Assembly (NCBI GenBank): GCA_016296785.1
Contig: JAEDHX010000007.1
Location: 1-44,739 of the forward strand
Direction of reading: 5' to 3'
Source of the DNA: Coprococcus sp.
GTDB lineage: Bacteria > Bacillota > Clostridia > Lachnospirales > Lachnospiraceae
Length of the DNA stretch: 44,739 nt
The translations under genes were made by a program, and so were the position numbers. A model generated the notes under the pieces. That model made no database searches and was not told the DNA's origin. It was given only the letters and a program-made list of their open reading frames with translations. This document shows, piece by piece, positions 25,406 through 34,340 of this stretch. Numbering within the stretch: the first letter of the stretch is position 1; each line of letters starts with the position of its first letter.

Positions 25406-26647
25406 TTATAAATAATCAGCAATGGTATCAAGTGATATCTCTGTCTGTTCTCCCGTCTCCATATTCCTAATACGTCCGGTATTAGTATCAAGCTCATTTT
25501 CGCCTATAATAATTGTATTTCTTGCATCAAGCTTATTGGCATATTTCATCTGAGCCTTAACACTTCTGTTCATATAGTCAGTTTCAACTATATACCCTTT
25601 CATACGCAAATCATATACAAGCTTATATGCCTTAGCCTTAGCTGAATCTCCCATAATACCAACATATAAATCAATTGGTTTCTTTGGTGCAAGCTCTATA
25701 TTTTCTTTCTCAAGGAAATACAATATACGCTCAATTCCCATACCAAATCCTACTGAAGGCTGAGCTTCTTTGCCATCTATCTCATAAACAAGATTATCAT
25801 ATCGGCCGCCACCACATAAAGTGAAGCCCTCTGAATTGACAAACTCAAATACTGTCTTTGTATAATAATCAAGTCCTCTTACTATTCCTGTATCTATTTC
25901 AAATGGAATCTCAAGCTCAGTAAGGAGTCTTTGAAGCTCTTTAAAATGTGCATCACACTCTTCACATAAATAGTCAATTGTTCTCGGAGCTTCCTTAACA
26001 ATCTCCTTACATCCCGGCTCCTTACAGTCGATTACTCTAAGAGGATTCTTAACCATACGTTCCTTACAGGTCGTACAAAGCTTATCCTCATGACCTTTAA
26101 GATAAGAAATTAGCGCATCATTATAAGTCTTCTTACATTTTGGGCATCCAATACTGTTTATATGAAGCTTTGCATCCTTAAGTCCAATATTCTTAATAAG
26201 TGTTGAAACAAGAGTCATTACCTCAACCTCTGCCATAGGATTAGGCGAGCCGACGAACTCAACACCAAACTGATGATGCTGTCTTAATCTGCCACTCTCC
26301 GGTTTCTCATATCGGAATGCCGGTGTAACATAGAACATCTTTATTGGCTGTGGCTCTGCATAAAGCTTATTCTCAACATATGCTCTTATCGCACCTGCAG
26401 TTCCTTCAGGCTTCAAGGTTATGCTTCTGCCACCCTTATCGATAAAGGTATACATCTCCTTCTGAACTACATCAGTAGTTTCACCCACGCCTCTTTGAAA
26501 CAATACAGTATGCTCAAATACAGGTGTAATAACTTCCTTTATATTAAATTTCTCACACAAATCCCTAGCCATTGCCTCTATCTGTGTTCTGGTTCTCATC
26601 TTATCGCCAAACCAGTCACTAGTACCTCTTGGTGCCTGAGTAATCAT
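25406..26647 (-). CDS. hisS: Histidyl-tRNA synthetase
   Basis: Charges tRNA(His). The 413-residue class II enzyme starts ITQAPRGTSDWFG and has the histidine-binding loop GLDYYTKTVFEF, CGGGRYDNLV and the motif 3 GFGMGIERIL. The insertion domain is cysteine-rich (CPKC, CTTC, CKEPGC and CEEC pairs between about 165 and 240), which suggests a zinc site, as known in some Clostridia and Thermotoga-type HisRS. AAGGAGG precedes the start. It lies 14 nt after the HD-GYP gene and about 55 nt before aspS, the common hisS-aspS pairing; no T-box leader is present. Confidence 0.97.
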   Translation of the reverse strand: MITQAPRGTSDWFGDKMRTRTQIEAMARDLCEKFNIKEVITPVFEHTVLFQRGVGETTDVVQKEMYTFIDKGGRSITLKPEGTAGAIRAYVENKLYAEPQPIKMFYVTPAFRYEKPESGRLRQHHQFGVEFVGSPNPMAEVEVMTLVSTLIKNIGLKDAKLHINSIGCPKCKKTYNDALISYLKGHEDKLCTTCKERMVKNPLRVIDCKEPGCKEIVKEAPRTIDYLCEECDAHFKELQRLLTELEIPFEIDTGIVRGLDYYTKTVFEFVNSEGFTLCGGGRYDNLVYEIDGKEAQPSVGFGMGIERILYFLEKENIELAPKKPIDLYVGIMGDSAKAKAYKLVYDLRMKGYIVETDYMNRSVKAQMKYANKLDARNTIIIGENELDTNTGRIRNMETGEQTEISLDTIADYL

Positions 26648-26661
26648 CTATATGTCCTCCT

Positions 26662-27300
26662 TTAGTCATCGTTTCTTTCTATTATTGCCTTTGGCAAATC
26701 GCCATGTAATACCTTATCAATATCCTGAAGGATATTACTTGTATTAAGCATTTTTTGAAATGCCAAAAATATCTTCATATCAAAATGTCTGACCTCATCT
26801 ATAACCATAAGTAGTGCAGTGTCTACATCAAATGCTTTCCTATATGGTCTGTCACTTATAAGCGCACTAAATACATCACAAACTCTAATTATTCTTGCTC
26901 CAATAGGAATATCCTCACCCCGCAAACAGAACGGATAACCGGAGCCGTCATAATTCTCATGATGGTATAATACCATATTTGAAATGCTGTCACTATAGTT
27001 CTTTTCCTTAAGTATCTCAGCTCCGAGCTTTGCATGAAGTCTTACATATCTCATCTCCTCAATCTTAAGAGTTTCCGCTTTTCTGCCATATATATATGGA
27101 CTTATCTGCAGCTTACCAATATCATGAAGCATTCCTGCAACAGCTATTTCATGAATATCCTCTTCCGATAGTTCAAGCTCTCTTGCAAGCCTAGATGCAA
27201 GAATACTTACACACATGCCATGACGAATGGCATCATTCATATCATGTCTGTAATATTCAATTTCTCCACGATTATCATCAGTCAGCATTTCTGTATTCAT
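26662..27300 (-). CDS. HD-GYP domain phosphohydrolase
   Basis: A 212-residue protein that is mostly one HD-GYP domain, a family that hydrolyses c-di-GMP. It shows the metal-binding HDIGK (His59, Asp60), HAKLGAEIL near 89, HHENYDGSGYP at 113-123 (the HHE and GYP signatures), and the RIIRVCDVFSAL segment. No sensor domain or membrane helix is present, so it should be a soluble cytoplasmic enzyme. AGGAAG lies before the start. It sits between hemZ and hisS in the housekeeping operon, 14 nt from hisS. The activity is inferred from the motifs. Confidence 0.88.
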   Translation of the reverse strand: MNTEMLTDDNRGEIEYYRHDMNDAIRHGMCVSILASRLARELELSEEDIHEIAVAGMLHDIGKLQISPYIYGRKAETLKIEEMRYVRLHAKLGAEILKEKNYSDSISNMVLYHHENYDGSGYPFCLRGEDIPIGARIIRVCDVFSALISDRPYRKAFDVDTALLMVIDEVRHFDMKIFLAFQKMLNTSNILQDIDKVLHGDLPKAIIERNDD

Positions 27301-27312
27301 ATATTATACTTC

Positions 27313-28830
27313 CTAAAACCAATTATTCTTTCTTGCAATCATCTCATCTATTCTTGATATATATTCATCAACATTCTTGCAATTCTCTACTCGTTCTATT
27401 CGTGTGCCAAAGGTCACACCCGATCTTCCTTCTTCGAATATAAGTTTAGTTGAGCTTCCCGCACCAAGTCCTATAATATCCGTTATTTCCTCCATAATCA
27501 AGATATTATATAAACATTCAAGATTATCCTTTGAATAACCAACATTCTCCAGATTACCTGCTATATTCTTCTGTCTGTATAGATAATATGGATTAAGCGA
27601 CATCTGTCTTGCATATCTGTCCACAAGACTAAGCTGACTGTCTATATCAACACCCAGCTTATTTTTATACTGTTCCATCTCCATATTCAGATTGGCAGCC
27701 CTCTTAATTGCCAACGAATGAACAGTCAGACTCTCAGGCTGCAAATTCTTTATCTGCTCTAATGTATTAATACAACTGAGTGCATCCTCACCGGGAAGAC
27801 CAACAATTAAATCCATATTAATATTGGTAAATCCCACCTGTCTTGCCATCTTCATAGCTTCTACAGCCTGAGATGACGAATGAGCTCTTCCAATTAATCG
27901 CAAGGTTTCATCATTCATCGTCTGAGGATTAACACTTATTCTACCGACTTTATGCTTCTTCATTACCTGAAGCTTATCTAACGTTATACTATCAGGTCTT
28001 CCGGCCTCAATTGTATATTCTCTTACATAGGTCATGTCAAAATGACTCTCAACCATATCACATAGCCTGTCAATATGCTCAGCCGATATTGAAGATGGTG
28101 TGCCACCACCTATATATATTGATATCAGATGCTTATGACTGTATGCCCTTGATACATATTCTATCTCTTTTTCCAGTGCATCTAAATAGTCATTTACCTT
28201 ATCCCTGTATAATTCAATCGGATATGATGTAAATGAGCAATACAGACACCTGCTTGGGCAAAATGGAATACCAATATATAAGCAATAATCCTCCTGCTTA
28301 TTTATCGAGTCAATTATCCTCTTCTCCCTTGCTGCTACCTCAACTGAAAGCTCAGCCTTTTGAACAGAGGTACTGTATACAGTACAATAATTGTCAATGA
28401 TTTCAGCTTTATCCATGCCCTTTGTCATGGCATCCATTGCTATTTTTGTAGGTCTTATTCCTGTAAGTGTACCCCACGGAAGTATCTTTCCTGTACGCTT
28501 TGAAAGCATATTATATATTGCAAGCTTAAGAGGATTTCTTATTAATGATTTTGCTGTATAGTCACCATCTACAGGCACTTCTGTATGGTCACTTTCGTAA
28601 CCTGAAGAACTGTTTTCAAATGCCTCGAAACCATCTGTAGTATCATATATAGTTATTTTTATTCCGGAATTATCTATATCAGCTTTAAACACAAGAGAAA
28701 TCTCAGGCTTAAGCTCCGGCGATTTATTAAAAATATCAGGAATTACAATTCTTACGCCCGGATAAAATGCCTGAAGCATTACTCTGAAATCATTATTGTA
28801 ATTCTCTTCATTCTGTATCAAACATATCAT
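27313..28830 (-). CDS. hemZ: Coproporphyrinogen dehydrogenase HemZ (radical SAM)
   Basis: A 505-residue radical SAM enzyme of the HemN/HemZ group, which carries out oxygen-independent oxidation of coproporphyrinogen III or a related heme-handling reaction. The [4Fe-4S] motif CPSRCLYCSF has its cysteines at 191, 195 and 198, and the SAM-binding GGGTPSS follows. The N-terminal extension of about 180 residues (with LPWGTLTGIRPTKIAMD) is characteristic of HemZ in Firmicutes. The start has a weak ribosome site. It lies between the MBL hydrolase and the HD-GYP gene. No other heme synthesis genes are nearby, so the role may differ from classic heme synthesis. Confidence 0.88.
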   Translation of the reverse strand: MICLIQNEENYNNDFRVMLQAFYPGVRIVIPDIFNKSPELKPEISLVFKADIDNSGIKITIYDTTDGFEAFENSSSGYESDHTEVPVDGDYTAKSLIRNPLKLAIYNMLSKRTGKILPWGTLTGIRPTKIAMDAMTKGMDKAEIIDNYCTVYSTSVQKAELSVEVAAREKRIIDSINKQEDYCLYIGIPFCPSRCLYCSFTSYPIELYRDKVNDYLDALEKEIEYVSRAYSHKHLISIYIGGGTPSSISAEHIDRLCDMVESHFDMTYVREYTIEAGRPDSITLDKLQVMKKHKVGRISVNPQTMNDETLRLIGRAHSSSQAVEAMKMARQVGFTNINMDLIVGLPGEDALSCINTLEQIKNLQPESLTVHSLAIKRAANLNMEMEQYKNKLGVDIDSQLSLVDRYARQMSLNPYYLYRQKNIAGNLENVGYSKDNLECLYNILIMEEITDIIGLGAGSSTKLIFEEGRSGVTFGTRIERVENCKNVDEYISRIDEMIARKNNWF

Positions 28831-28851
28831 AATTCTATCTTATTGCCTTTA

Positions 28852-29487
28852 TCAAAACCTAAAGAAAGGATTGAATTTCTTTTCTCTTCCTATCTTTGTA
28901 TGGTTGTTATGGCCCGGATATACTACTGTATCATCCGGAAGTGTAAGCAGCTTTTCTTCAATACTGCTTATCAATAATTCGCCATCACCTGTTGGAAAAT
29001 CTGATCTTCCAATACTTGATGCAAACAATGTATCTCCTGAGAACAACACCTTTGCATCCTCAAAATAATAACACATACCACCTCTTGTATGTCCCGGCAC
29101 AGATATGCATTTTAGCTCAGTATCGAGTATCTTAATGCATGCCCCATCAGTTAAGTAATTATCAACTGAATCCTCAAGGGGATATCCAAGCATTGCCGAT
29201 AAGTTAGCACTTGAGCTTCCAAGAATCTCCTTCTCATCCTCTGACGCATATGTCATAACGCCTGTAAGCTCCTTTAGTCTCTTCATCCCACCCATATGGT
29301 CAAGATGTCCATGAGTAAGGAAAATACCTACACAGGTGAATTTCTCCTGATTTAGAATTTTATATATATAATCTGCCTCATCACCCGGGTCTATTACAAT
29401 TGCCTCTCGTGTCTTTGTATTTCCGGCAATATAGCAATTAGTCATAAGCTCACCAACCTGGTTGGTAATTACTATAATATCTCCCAT
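28852..29487 (-). CDS. Metallo-beta-lactamase-fold hydrolase (glyoxalase II-like)
   Basis: A 211-residue metallo-beta-lactamase-fold enzyme resembling the YcbL/GloB group. The zinc motif THGHLDHMGG (HxHxDH) is near residue 60, with the further ligands in SVPGHTRGG, VLFSGDTLF and VYPGHNNHT. ATG at 29487 has AAGGAG upstream and is preferred over the adjacent TTG. It lies between rel and hemZ, a conserved neighbourhood in Clostridia. The likely reaction is thioester hydrolysis, but the substrate is unproven. Confidence 0.9.
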   Translation of the reverse strand: MGDIIVITNQVGELMTNCYIAGNTKTREAIVIDPGDEADYIYKILNQEKFTCVGIFLTHGHLDHMGGMKRLKELTGVMTYASEDEKEILGSSSANLSAMLGYPLEDSVDNYLTDGACIKILDTELKCISVPGHTRGGMCYYFEDAKVLFSGDTLFASSIGRSDFPTGDGELLISSIEEKLLTLPDDTVVYPGHNNHTKIGREKKFNPFFRF

Positions 29488-29511
29488 CAAAATCTCCTTA
29501 TCATATATAAT

Positions 29512-31815
29512 TTAGCCAACAGTTCTCTCAATATCAATAATGCTTTCTACATTACGTATCTTTGCAATAATTGAATTTAGCTGTTCAACCGATTTTATCT
29601 CGAATGACAATGTAATTGTTGCCTTGCCCTGCTTGCTTGTACGGCTATTTATACTGCTAACATTAATATTCATCTCACTAAGAATCTTTGTAATATCGAA
29701 CAGAATGCCATTTCTGTCATCTGCATAAATATTAATCTCAGTAAAATAAGTATTAGCTGCAACAGCATCCTCCTGCCACTCAGCATCAATAATACGGTTT
29801 CTGTCTGATTCACACATACAAAGCACATTTACACAGTCTGTTCTATGAATGGATATTCCTCTTCCTCTTGTGATAAAGCCTACTATCTCATCACCCGGAA
29901 CAGGCGAGCAACACTTTGAAAACCTTACAGCTACATCATCAGCACCCTTAACTACTATGCCACCCTGGTTATGTGATGATGCATGTGGTTTCTTAGCAGA
30001 ATACTCCTCAAGAATCTGTGTATCATCAGGTGCAGTCTTATTTACCTTGTCGTATTCCTCTATAAGCTTATTAATAACCTGTCCTTCTTTAATACCACCA
30101 TGACCAACTGCTGCCATAGTAGCATCCCAGTCAGCAAAATTGTATTTCTTTGTTACCTTCTCTAAGTATTCCGGTTTTGAATATATTGAAAAATCAATTC
30201 CCTTGGATTTGCAGTAGCTAAGGATTAATTCTTTTCCACGATTGATGTTTTCATCCTTAAACTGATGCTTGAACCATTGATTTATCTTTGTCTTAGCCTG
30301 AGTACTCTTTACTATATTGAGCCAGTCTCTACTAGGTCCTGTAGAATTCTGAGAAGTAATAATCTCAACACGGTCGCCATTAGAAAGCTTTGTATCTATA
30401 GGAACCTGTCTTCCATTTATTCTTGCTCCGACCATCTTATTGCCAACTGCCGTATGAATCGCATAGGCAAAATCAATTGGTGTAGAGCCACTAGGCATAT
30501 TCTTAACATCTCCGGCAGGAGTAAAGCAATATACCTGGTCAGTAAACAAATCGAGGTCCGTCTTAATAAAGCTCATAAACTCTTTATTATCATCAGTATC
30601 TCTCTGCCATTCAAGAATCTGACGAAGCCAGGACAGCTTCTCTTCTTCCTTCTGCATTACAGTTCCTGATATATTTTCTTTGTATTTCCAGTGTGCAGCA
30701 ATACCATATTCAGCTGTTCTGTGCATGTCATACGTTCTTATCTGAATCTCAAATGGCTGACCTTCAGGACCAATAAGAGTAGTATGAAGCGACTGATACA
30801 TATTTGATTTAGGCATTGCAATATAATCCTTGAAACGCCCCGGTATCGGCTTATACATCTCATGAATTATTCCAAGTGCAAAGTAACAGTCACGAACAGT
30901 ATTTACCTTAATTCTGACTGCAAAAATATCATATATCTGGTCAAGCGTTTTATTCTGATTCTTCATCTTTTTATAGATGCTGAAGAAATGCTTAACACGT
31001 CCATCTATCTCAGCTTCAAGCTTAGCATTATCAATATGCTGTTTAACATCTGCAACTACTCTCTTAATATATGCTTCTCTCTCATACAGCTTCTCATCTA
31101 TCTGTGCCTTAAGGTCTGCATATACCTCAGGCATCAAATATTTCATAGATAAATCATCAAGCTCGACCTTAATCTTGCTGATACCAAGCCTATGAGCAAT
31201 AGGCGCATAAATATCCATTGTCTCCCTTGCCTTCTCAATCTGCTTAGCCGGAGACTGATATTGAAGAGTACGAAGATTATGAAGACGGTCCGCAAGCTTA
31301 ATAAGAATAACTCTAATATCCTTTGCCATAGAAAGAAACATCTTTCTTAGGTTCTCTGCCTGCACCTCAATCTTATCTGTAGTCATCTTGAGCTGTGTCA
31401 GCTTAGTTACTCCCTCAACAAGGAATGCAACCTCCTCTGAGAATTCAGCTGCTATTTCTTCTGAAGTCATAACGGTATCTTCAACAACGTCATGAAGAAT
31501 ACCGGCAACTATTGTCTCTTTATCAAGCTCAAGCTCTGCAAGAATAATAGCGACATTAAGCGGATGCATAATATAAGGTTCTCCGGATTTGCGCAGTTGT
31601 CCCTCATGGGCCTTATCTGCGACCTTATACGCCTTCTCAATCATCGAAATATCCGTAGAAGGATGATATGTCAAAATACGGGAAATAAGTTCTTTATACA
31701 ATTCCTTCGGCGGAGTAAAATCTGCCGGTGTTGTTAAATTTATCTCTCGTTTTTCTTTATTATGCTTTTTTACAACTTCTTCCAGATTACCGTCTCTCAT
31801 TTCTTCCATATGCAT
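29512..31815 (-). CDS. rel: Bifunctional (p)ppGpp synthetase/hydrolase (RSH)
   Basis: Makes and degrades the stringent response alarmone (p)ppGpp. The 767-residue long RSH protein has all the usual parts: an HD hydrolase domain (about 45-195, with HPLNVAIILAELELD and HDVVEDT), a RelA/SpoT synthetase domain (about 235-350, with DIFAVRIKV and MPKSNMYQSLHTTLIG), a TGS domain (about 390-455), a zinc-finger-like region (RFSKCCSPVPGDEIVGF), and a C-terminal ACT domain. Intact HDVVEDT suggests active hydrolysis. AGGAA precedes the start chosen at 31815; 31821 is also possible. It follows apt, which is the common apt-rel order in Firmicutes. Confidence 0.95.
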   Translation of the reverse strand: MHMEEMRDGNLEEVVKKHNKEKREINLTTPADFTPPKELYKELISRILTYHPSTDISMIEKAYKVADKAHEGQLRKSGEPYIMHPLNVAIILAELELDKETIVAGILHDVVEDTVMTSEEIAAEFSEEVAFLVEGVTKLTQLKMTTDKIEVQAENLRKMFLSMAKDIRVILIKLADRLHNLRTLQYQSPAKQIEKARETMDIYAPIAHRLGISKIKVELDDLSMKYLMPEVYADLKAQIDEKLYEREAYIKRVVADVKQHIDNAKLEAEIDGRVKHFFSIYKKMKNQNKTLDQIYDIFAVRIKVNTVRDCYFALGIIHEMYKPIPGRFKDYIAMPKSNMYQSLHTTLIGPEGQPFEIQIRTYDMHRTAEYGIAAHWKYKENISGTVMQKEEEKLSWLRQILEWQRDTDDNKEFMSFIKTDLDLFTDQVYCFTPAGDVKNMPSGSTPIDFAYAIHTAVGNKMVGARINGRQVPIDTKLSNGDRVEIITSQNSTGPSRDWLNIVKSTQAKTKINQWFKHQFKDENINRGKELILSYCKSKGIDFSIYSKPEYLEKVTKKYNFADWDATMAAVGHGGIKEGQVINKLIEEYDKVNKTAPDDTQILEEYSAKKPHASSHNQGGIVVKGADDVAVRFSKCCSPVPGDEIVGFITRGRGISIHRTDCVNVLCMCESDRNRIIDAEWQEDAVAANTYFTEINIYADDRNGILFDITKILSEMNINVSSINSRTSKQGKATITLSFEIKSVEQLNSIIAKIRNVESIIDIERTVG

Positions 31816-31843
31816 CACCATTTCCTGTCAGTTATATTATATT

Positions 31844-32368
31844 CTACGCACCCTCGTATTTCACAACTGATTCTACATTATATTTTGAAAGCTTCTCTCT
31901 ACCCTTCAAGTCTGTAAGTTCAATAAGGAATACCATCTTTACAACTTCTCCTCCAAGGCTTTCTACAAGCTTAGCTGCAGCCTCGATTGTTCCTCCCGTA
32001 GCAATAAGATCATCTACAAGAACTACCTTATCTCCCGGTTTTATTGCATCCTTATGTATCTCTATTGTAGCACTGCCATATTCAAGATCATATGACATTG
32101 AAACTGTTTCTCTTGGGAGCTTACCCTTCTTCCTTACAAGCACAAAGCCCTTATCATTCTTATATGCAAGCGGAGTTCCGAATACAAAGCCTCTTGATTC
32201 TGTACCGGCAATTAAGTCATACTCAACATCCTTTAGCATATCATCCATTGCATCAATTGCAAGCTTCAATCCCTCCGGACTCTCCACAACACTTGTTACA
32301 TCTCTAAATATTATTCCCGGTTCAGGAAAATCAGGAATACTCTTTATAAAATCTTCTACCTTCTTCAT
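31844..32368 (-). CDS. apt: Adenine phosphoribosyltransferase
   Basis: Salvages adenine to AMP using PRPP. The 174-residue protein has the PRPP-binding loop VVLVDDLIATGGT near residue 120, the family-specific FPEPGIIFRDVT N-terminus, and AGTESRGFVFG. The start at 32368 follows GGGAGGAG. It sits between recJ and rel. Confidence 0.96.
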   Translation of the reverse strand: MKKVEDFIKSIPDFPEPGIIFRDVTSVVESPEGLKLAIDAMDDMLKDVEYDLIAGTESRGFVFGTPLAYKNDKGFVLVRKKGKLPRETVSMSYDLEYGSATIEIHKDAIKPGDKVVLVDDLIATGGTIEAAAKLVESLGGEVVKMVFLIELTDLKGREKLSKYNVESVVKYEGA

Positions 32369-32388
32369 ATTCTCTCCTCCCATAAGTA

Positions 32389-34266
32389 TTAATCAATATG
32401 CTTACGATACTCCAATATTCTAATCCGGAGCTCTTCACTTCCCTGATATTCATTAATATCGGGATAATAAGCAATATCGAGAATAACTTTATCTGTTAGT
32501 CCCTTAAGTATTTTATCACATTCACTCTCTCCAAACCACTCTTTTATTCGCGAAATAAAAGTATCCGGCTCAAAATTCATACCTGTGATAGTCTCATTAT
32601 TATCCATTTCAAGGGTAAGACGCAATACATTTCTATTTCTGCCCATAATAATTGCCCGTCTTACTCTGACACCGCTTTGCGCGAATACCGGCTTCTCATT
32701 TCCTTTGCCAAATGGTTCAATGAGGTTAAGCTGCCTTGTAAGAGAAATACTATTATAGCTAAGTGGCATCGGAACATCAATCATAAGCTTAGGTGTAAGC
32801 TGTTTATCATCAAGCTCTGCTCTGCTATTAAGCTCCTGTCTTAAGCTTCCAAGCATTTCCCTCTTTATAGAAAAACCTGCTGCCATGTCATGGCCTCCAA
32901 ATTTGATAAACATATGACTTACCTTATTTAACTCATCATACATATTATAGCCGGCAATTGATCTTCCCGATCCTTTTAGTATATCCTTGTCTTCACTATC
33001 AGTAAATAATAAAACAGGTCTGTAGAATCTCTCCTTTACCCTTCCTGCAATTATTCCAACCAGACTTTCATGAACATTTGGCAGATATAAAACAATCACC
33101 TTATCCGCGAGCGTTGGCACGGAATTATCCAGCGTTTCTCCGTTATGCAGCCTGCATGTATTATCAGTTAGCATCTGCATGGATTGTGTGGTAGATTTTA
33201 CTGTCATATCCTTTCGCTCGTTATTGACATTTATAAGCTCTAGCGATAACGAGTCAGCCTTATAGCTATCTTCCTCTAAAAGGAAATCCATACACAGCTT
33301 GGCATCCCCAAGTCTTCCGGCTGCATTTATACATGGTCCAATAATAAATCCAAGGTCATATGATGTAAGCTTTTTGCCCTCTCTACCACTATTTCTGATA
33401 AGTGCAGCAAGTCCATAATTCGAGCTTTTTTTCAGCTTATTCAGAGCGACTCTGACAAATACTCTGTTCTCATCAATTAAGTTCATTACATCACATACGG
33501 TGGCAATCCCAAGATATTCAATGAATTCCTGACATTTTGATTCATCAATACCACATATTCTATATAGATACTGAATAAATTTGTATGCGACGCCTGCACC
33601 GCATATCTCCTTAAATGGATACCCGCAATTCTTCTGCTTGTGGTCAATAACAGCATCGGCATCAGGCATATTATAACATCTGTTTCCTGCCTCATCTATC
33701 GTATATGGTATATCATGATGGTCCGTAATAATTACAGTCATTCCATGCTCTTTTGCTCTTGATATTGCATCAAAGGCTGCTATACCATTGTCACATGTTA
33801 TTATTGTATCAACCCCTTCTTCATAAGCCTTGTCTACAAGCCGGGTATTTATTCCATATCCATCACGCATACGGTGGGGTATATCATAATCTATAATCGG
33901 AAAAGCATTATATATTTCATTCGCAACTTTAATTAATCCTTTGTAAAGAATATAAGCCGACATAACACCATCCACATCATAGTCGGATATTATTCGAACA
34001 TGACTTCCTTCGCTAAGCTTTTGCTTCATAATTCGGCAGCCCTTTTCCATATCCTTCATAAGTGATGGCTCATGCGTACTGCTAATATCGCCATTTAGGT
34101 ACATATCAATCTCGTCTTCTGTGATTATGTCCCTGTTTCTTATTATCCTTGCAATAACAGGATCAATGCCATATTTGTCTGCAAGCTTAAAGAAATCAGC
34201 CCTTTTAGCATAAACAGACCATACTGTATCTTTAGTGTACTGATTTATTATTCTTTCCTGATTCAT
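32389..34266 (-). CDS. recJ: Single-stranded-DNA-specific exonuclease RecJ
   Basis: A DHH-family 5'-3' single-strand exonuclease of recombination and mismatch repair. The 625-residue protein has RIISDYDVDGVMSAYILY with the DVDG motif, TCDNGIAAFDAI, and the DHH motif VIITDHHDIP, followed by AGRLGDAKL and the C-terminal FGGHDMAAGFSI. The start at 34266 (AAGGGA upstream) is chosen because an upstream ATG at 34296 lies inside a terminator hairpin's T-tract. It is longer than the E. coli enzyme and shorter than the Bacillus one. Confidence 0.95.
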   Translation of the reverse strand: MNQERIINQYTKDTVWSVYAKRADFFKLADKYGIDPVIARIIRNRDIITEDEIDMYLNGDISSTHEPSLMKDMEKGCRIMKQKLSEGSHVRIISDYDVDGVMSAYILYKGLIKVANEIYNAFPIIDYDIPHRMRDGYGINTRLVDKAYEEGVDTIITCDNGIAAFDAISRAKEHGMTVIITDHHDIPYTIDEAGNRCYNMPDADAVIDHKQKNCGYPFKEICGAGVAYKFIQYLYRICGIDESKCQEFIEYLGIATVCDVMNLIDENRVFVRVALNKLKKSSNYGLAALIRNSGREGKKLTSYDLGFIIGPCINAAGRLGDAKLCMDFLLEEDSYKADSLSLELINVNNERKDMTVKSTTQSMQMLTDNTCRLHNGETLDNSVPTLADKVIVLYLPNVHESLVGIIAGRVKERFYRPVLLFTDSEDKDILKGSGRSIAGYNMYDELNKVSHMFIKFGGHDMAAGFSIKREMLGSLRQELNSRAELDDKQLTPKLMIDVPMPLSYNSISLTRQLNLIEPFGKGNEKPVFAQSGVRVRRAIIMGRNRNVLRLTLEMDNNETITGMNFEPDTFISRIKEWFGESECDKILKGLTDKVILDIAYYPDINEYQGSEELRIRILEYRKHID

Positions 34267-34283
34267 GTCAATATGTTCCCTTT

Positions 34284-34325
34284 TTAAAAAACGCATAGCC
34301 TGCTATTATATAACCGGCTATGCGT
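34284..34325 (-). terminator. Terminator between secDF and recJ
   Basis: On the minus strand ACGCATAGCC (34316-34325) pairs with GGCTATGCGT (34291-34300) around a 15-nt loop, followed by a run of six T. It is 20 nt upstream of the recJ start. Either recJ is expressed by read-through or it has a promoter not recognised here. Confidence 0.8.
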
Positions 34326-34340
34326 TATAATAATTGTATA

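Noticed and set aside
25352..27312. T-box leaders ahead of hisS or aspS
   Set aside because: The gaps are 14 and about 55 nt, too short for a T-box, and no terminator/antiterminator pair is present.
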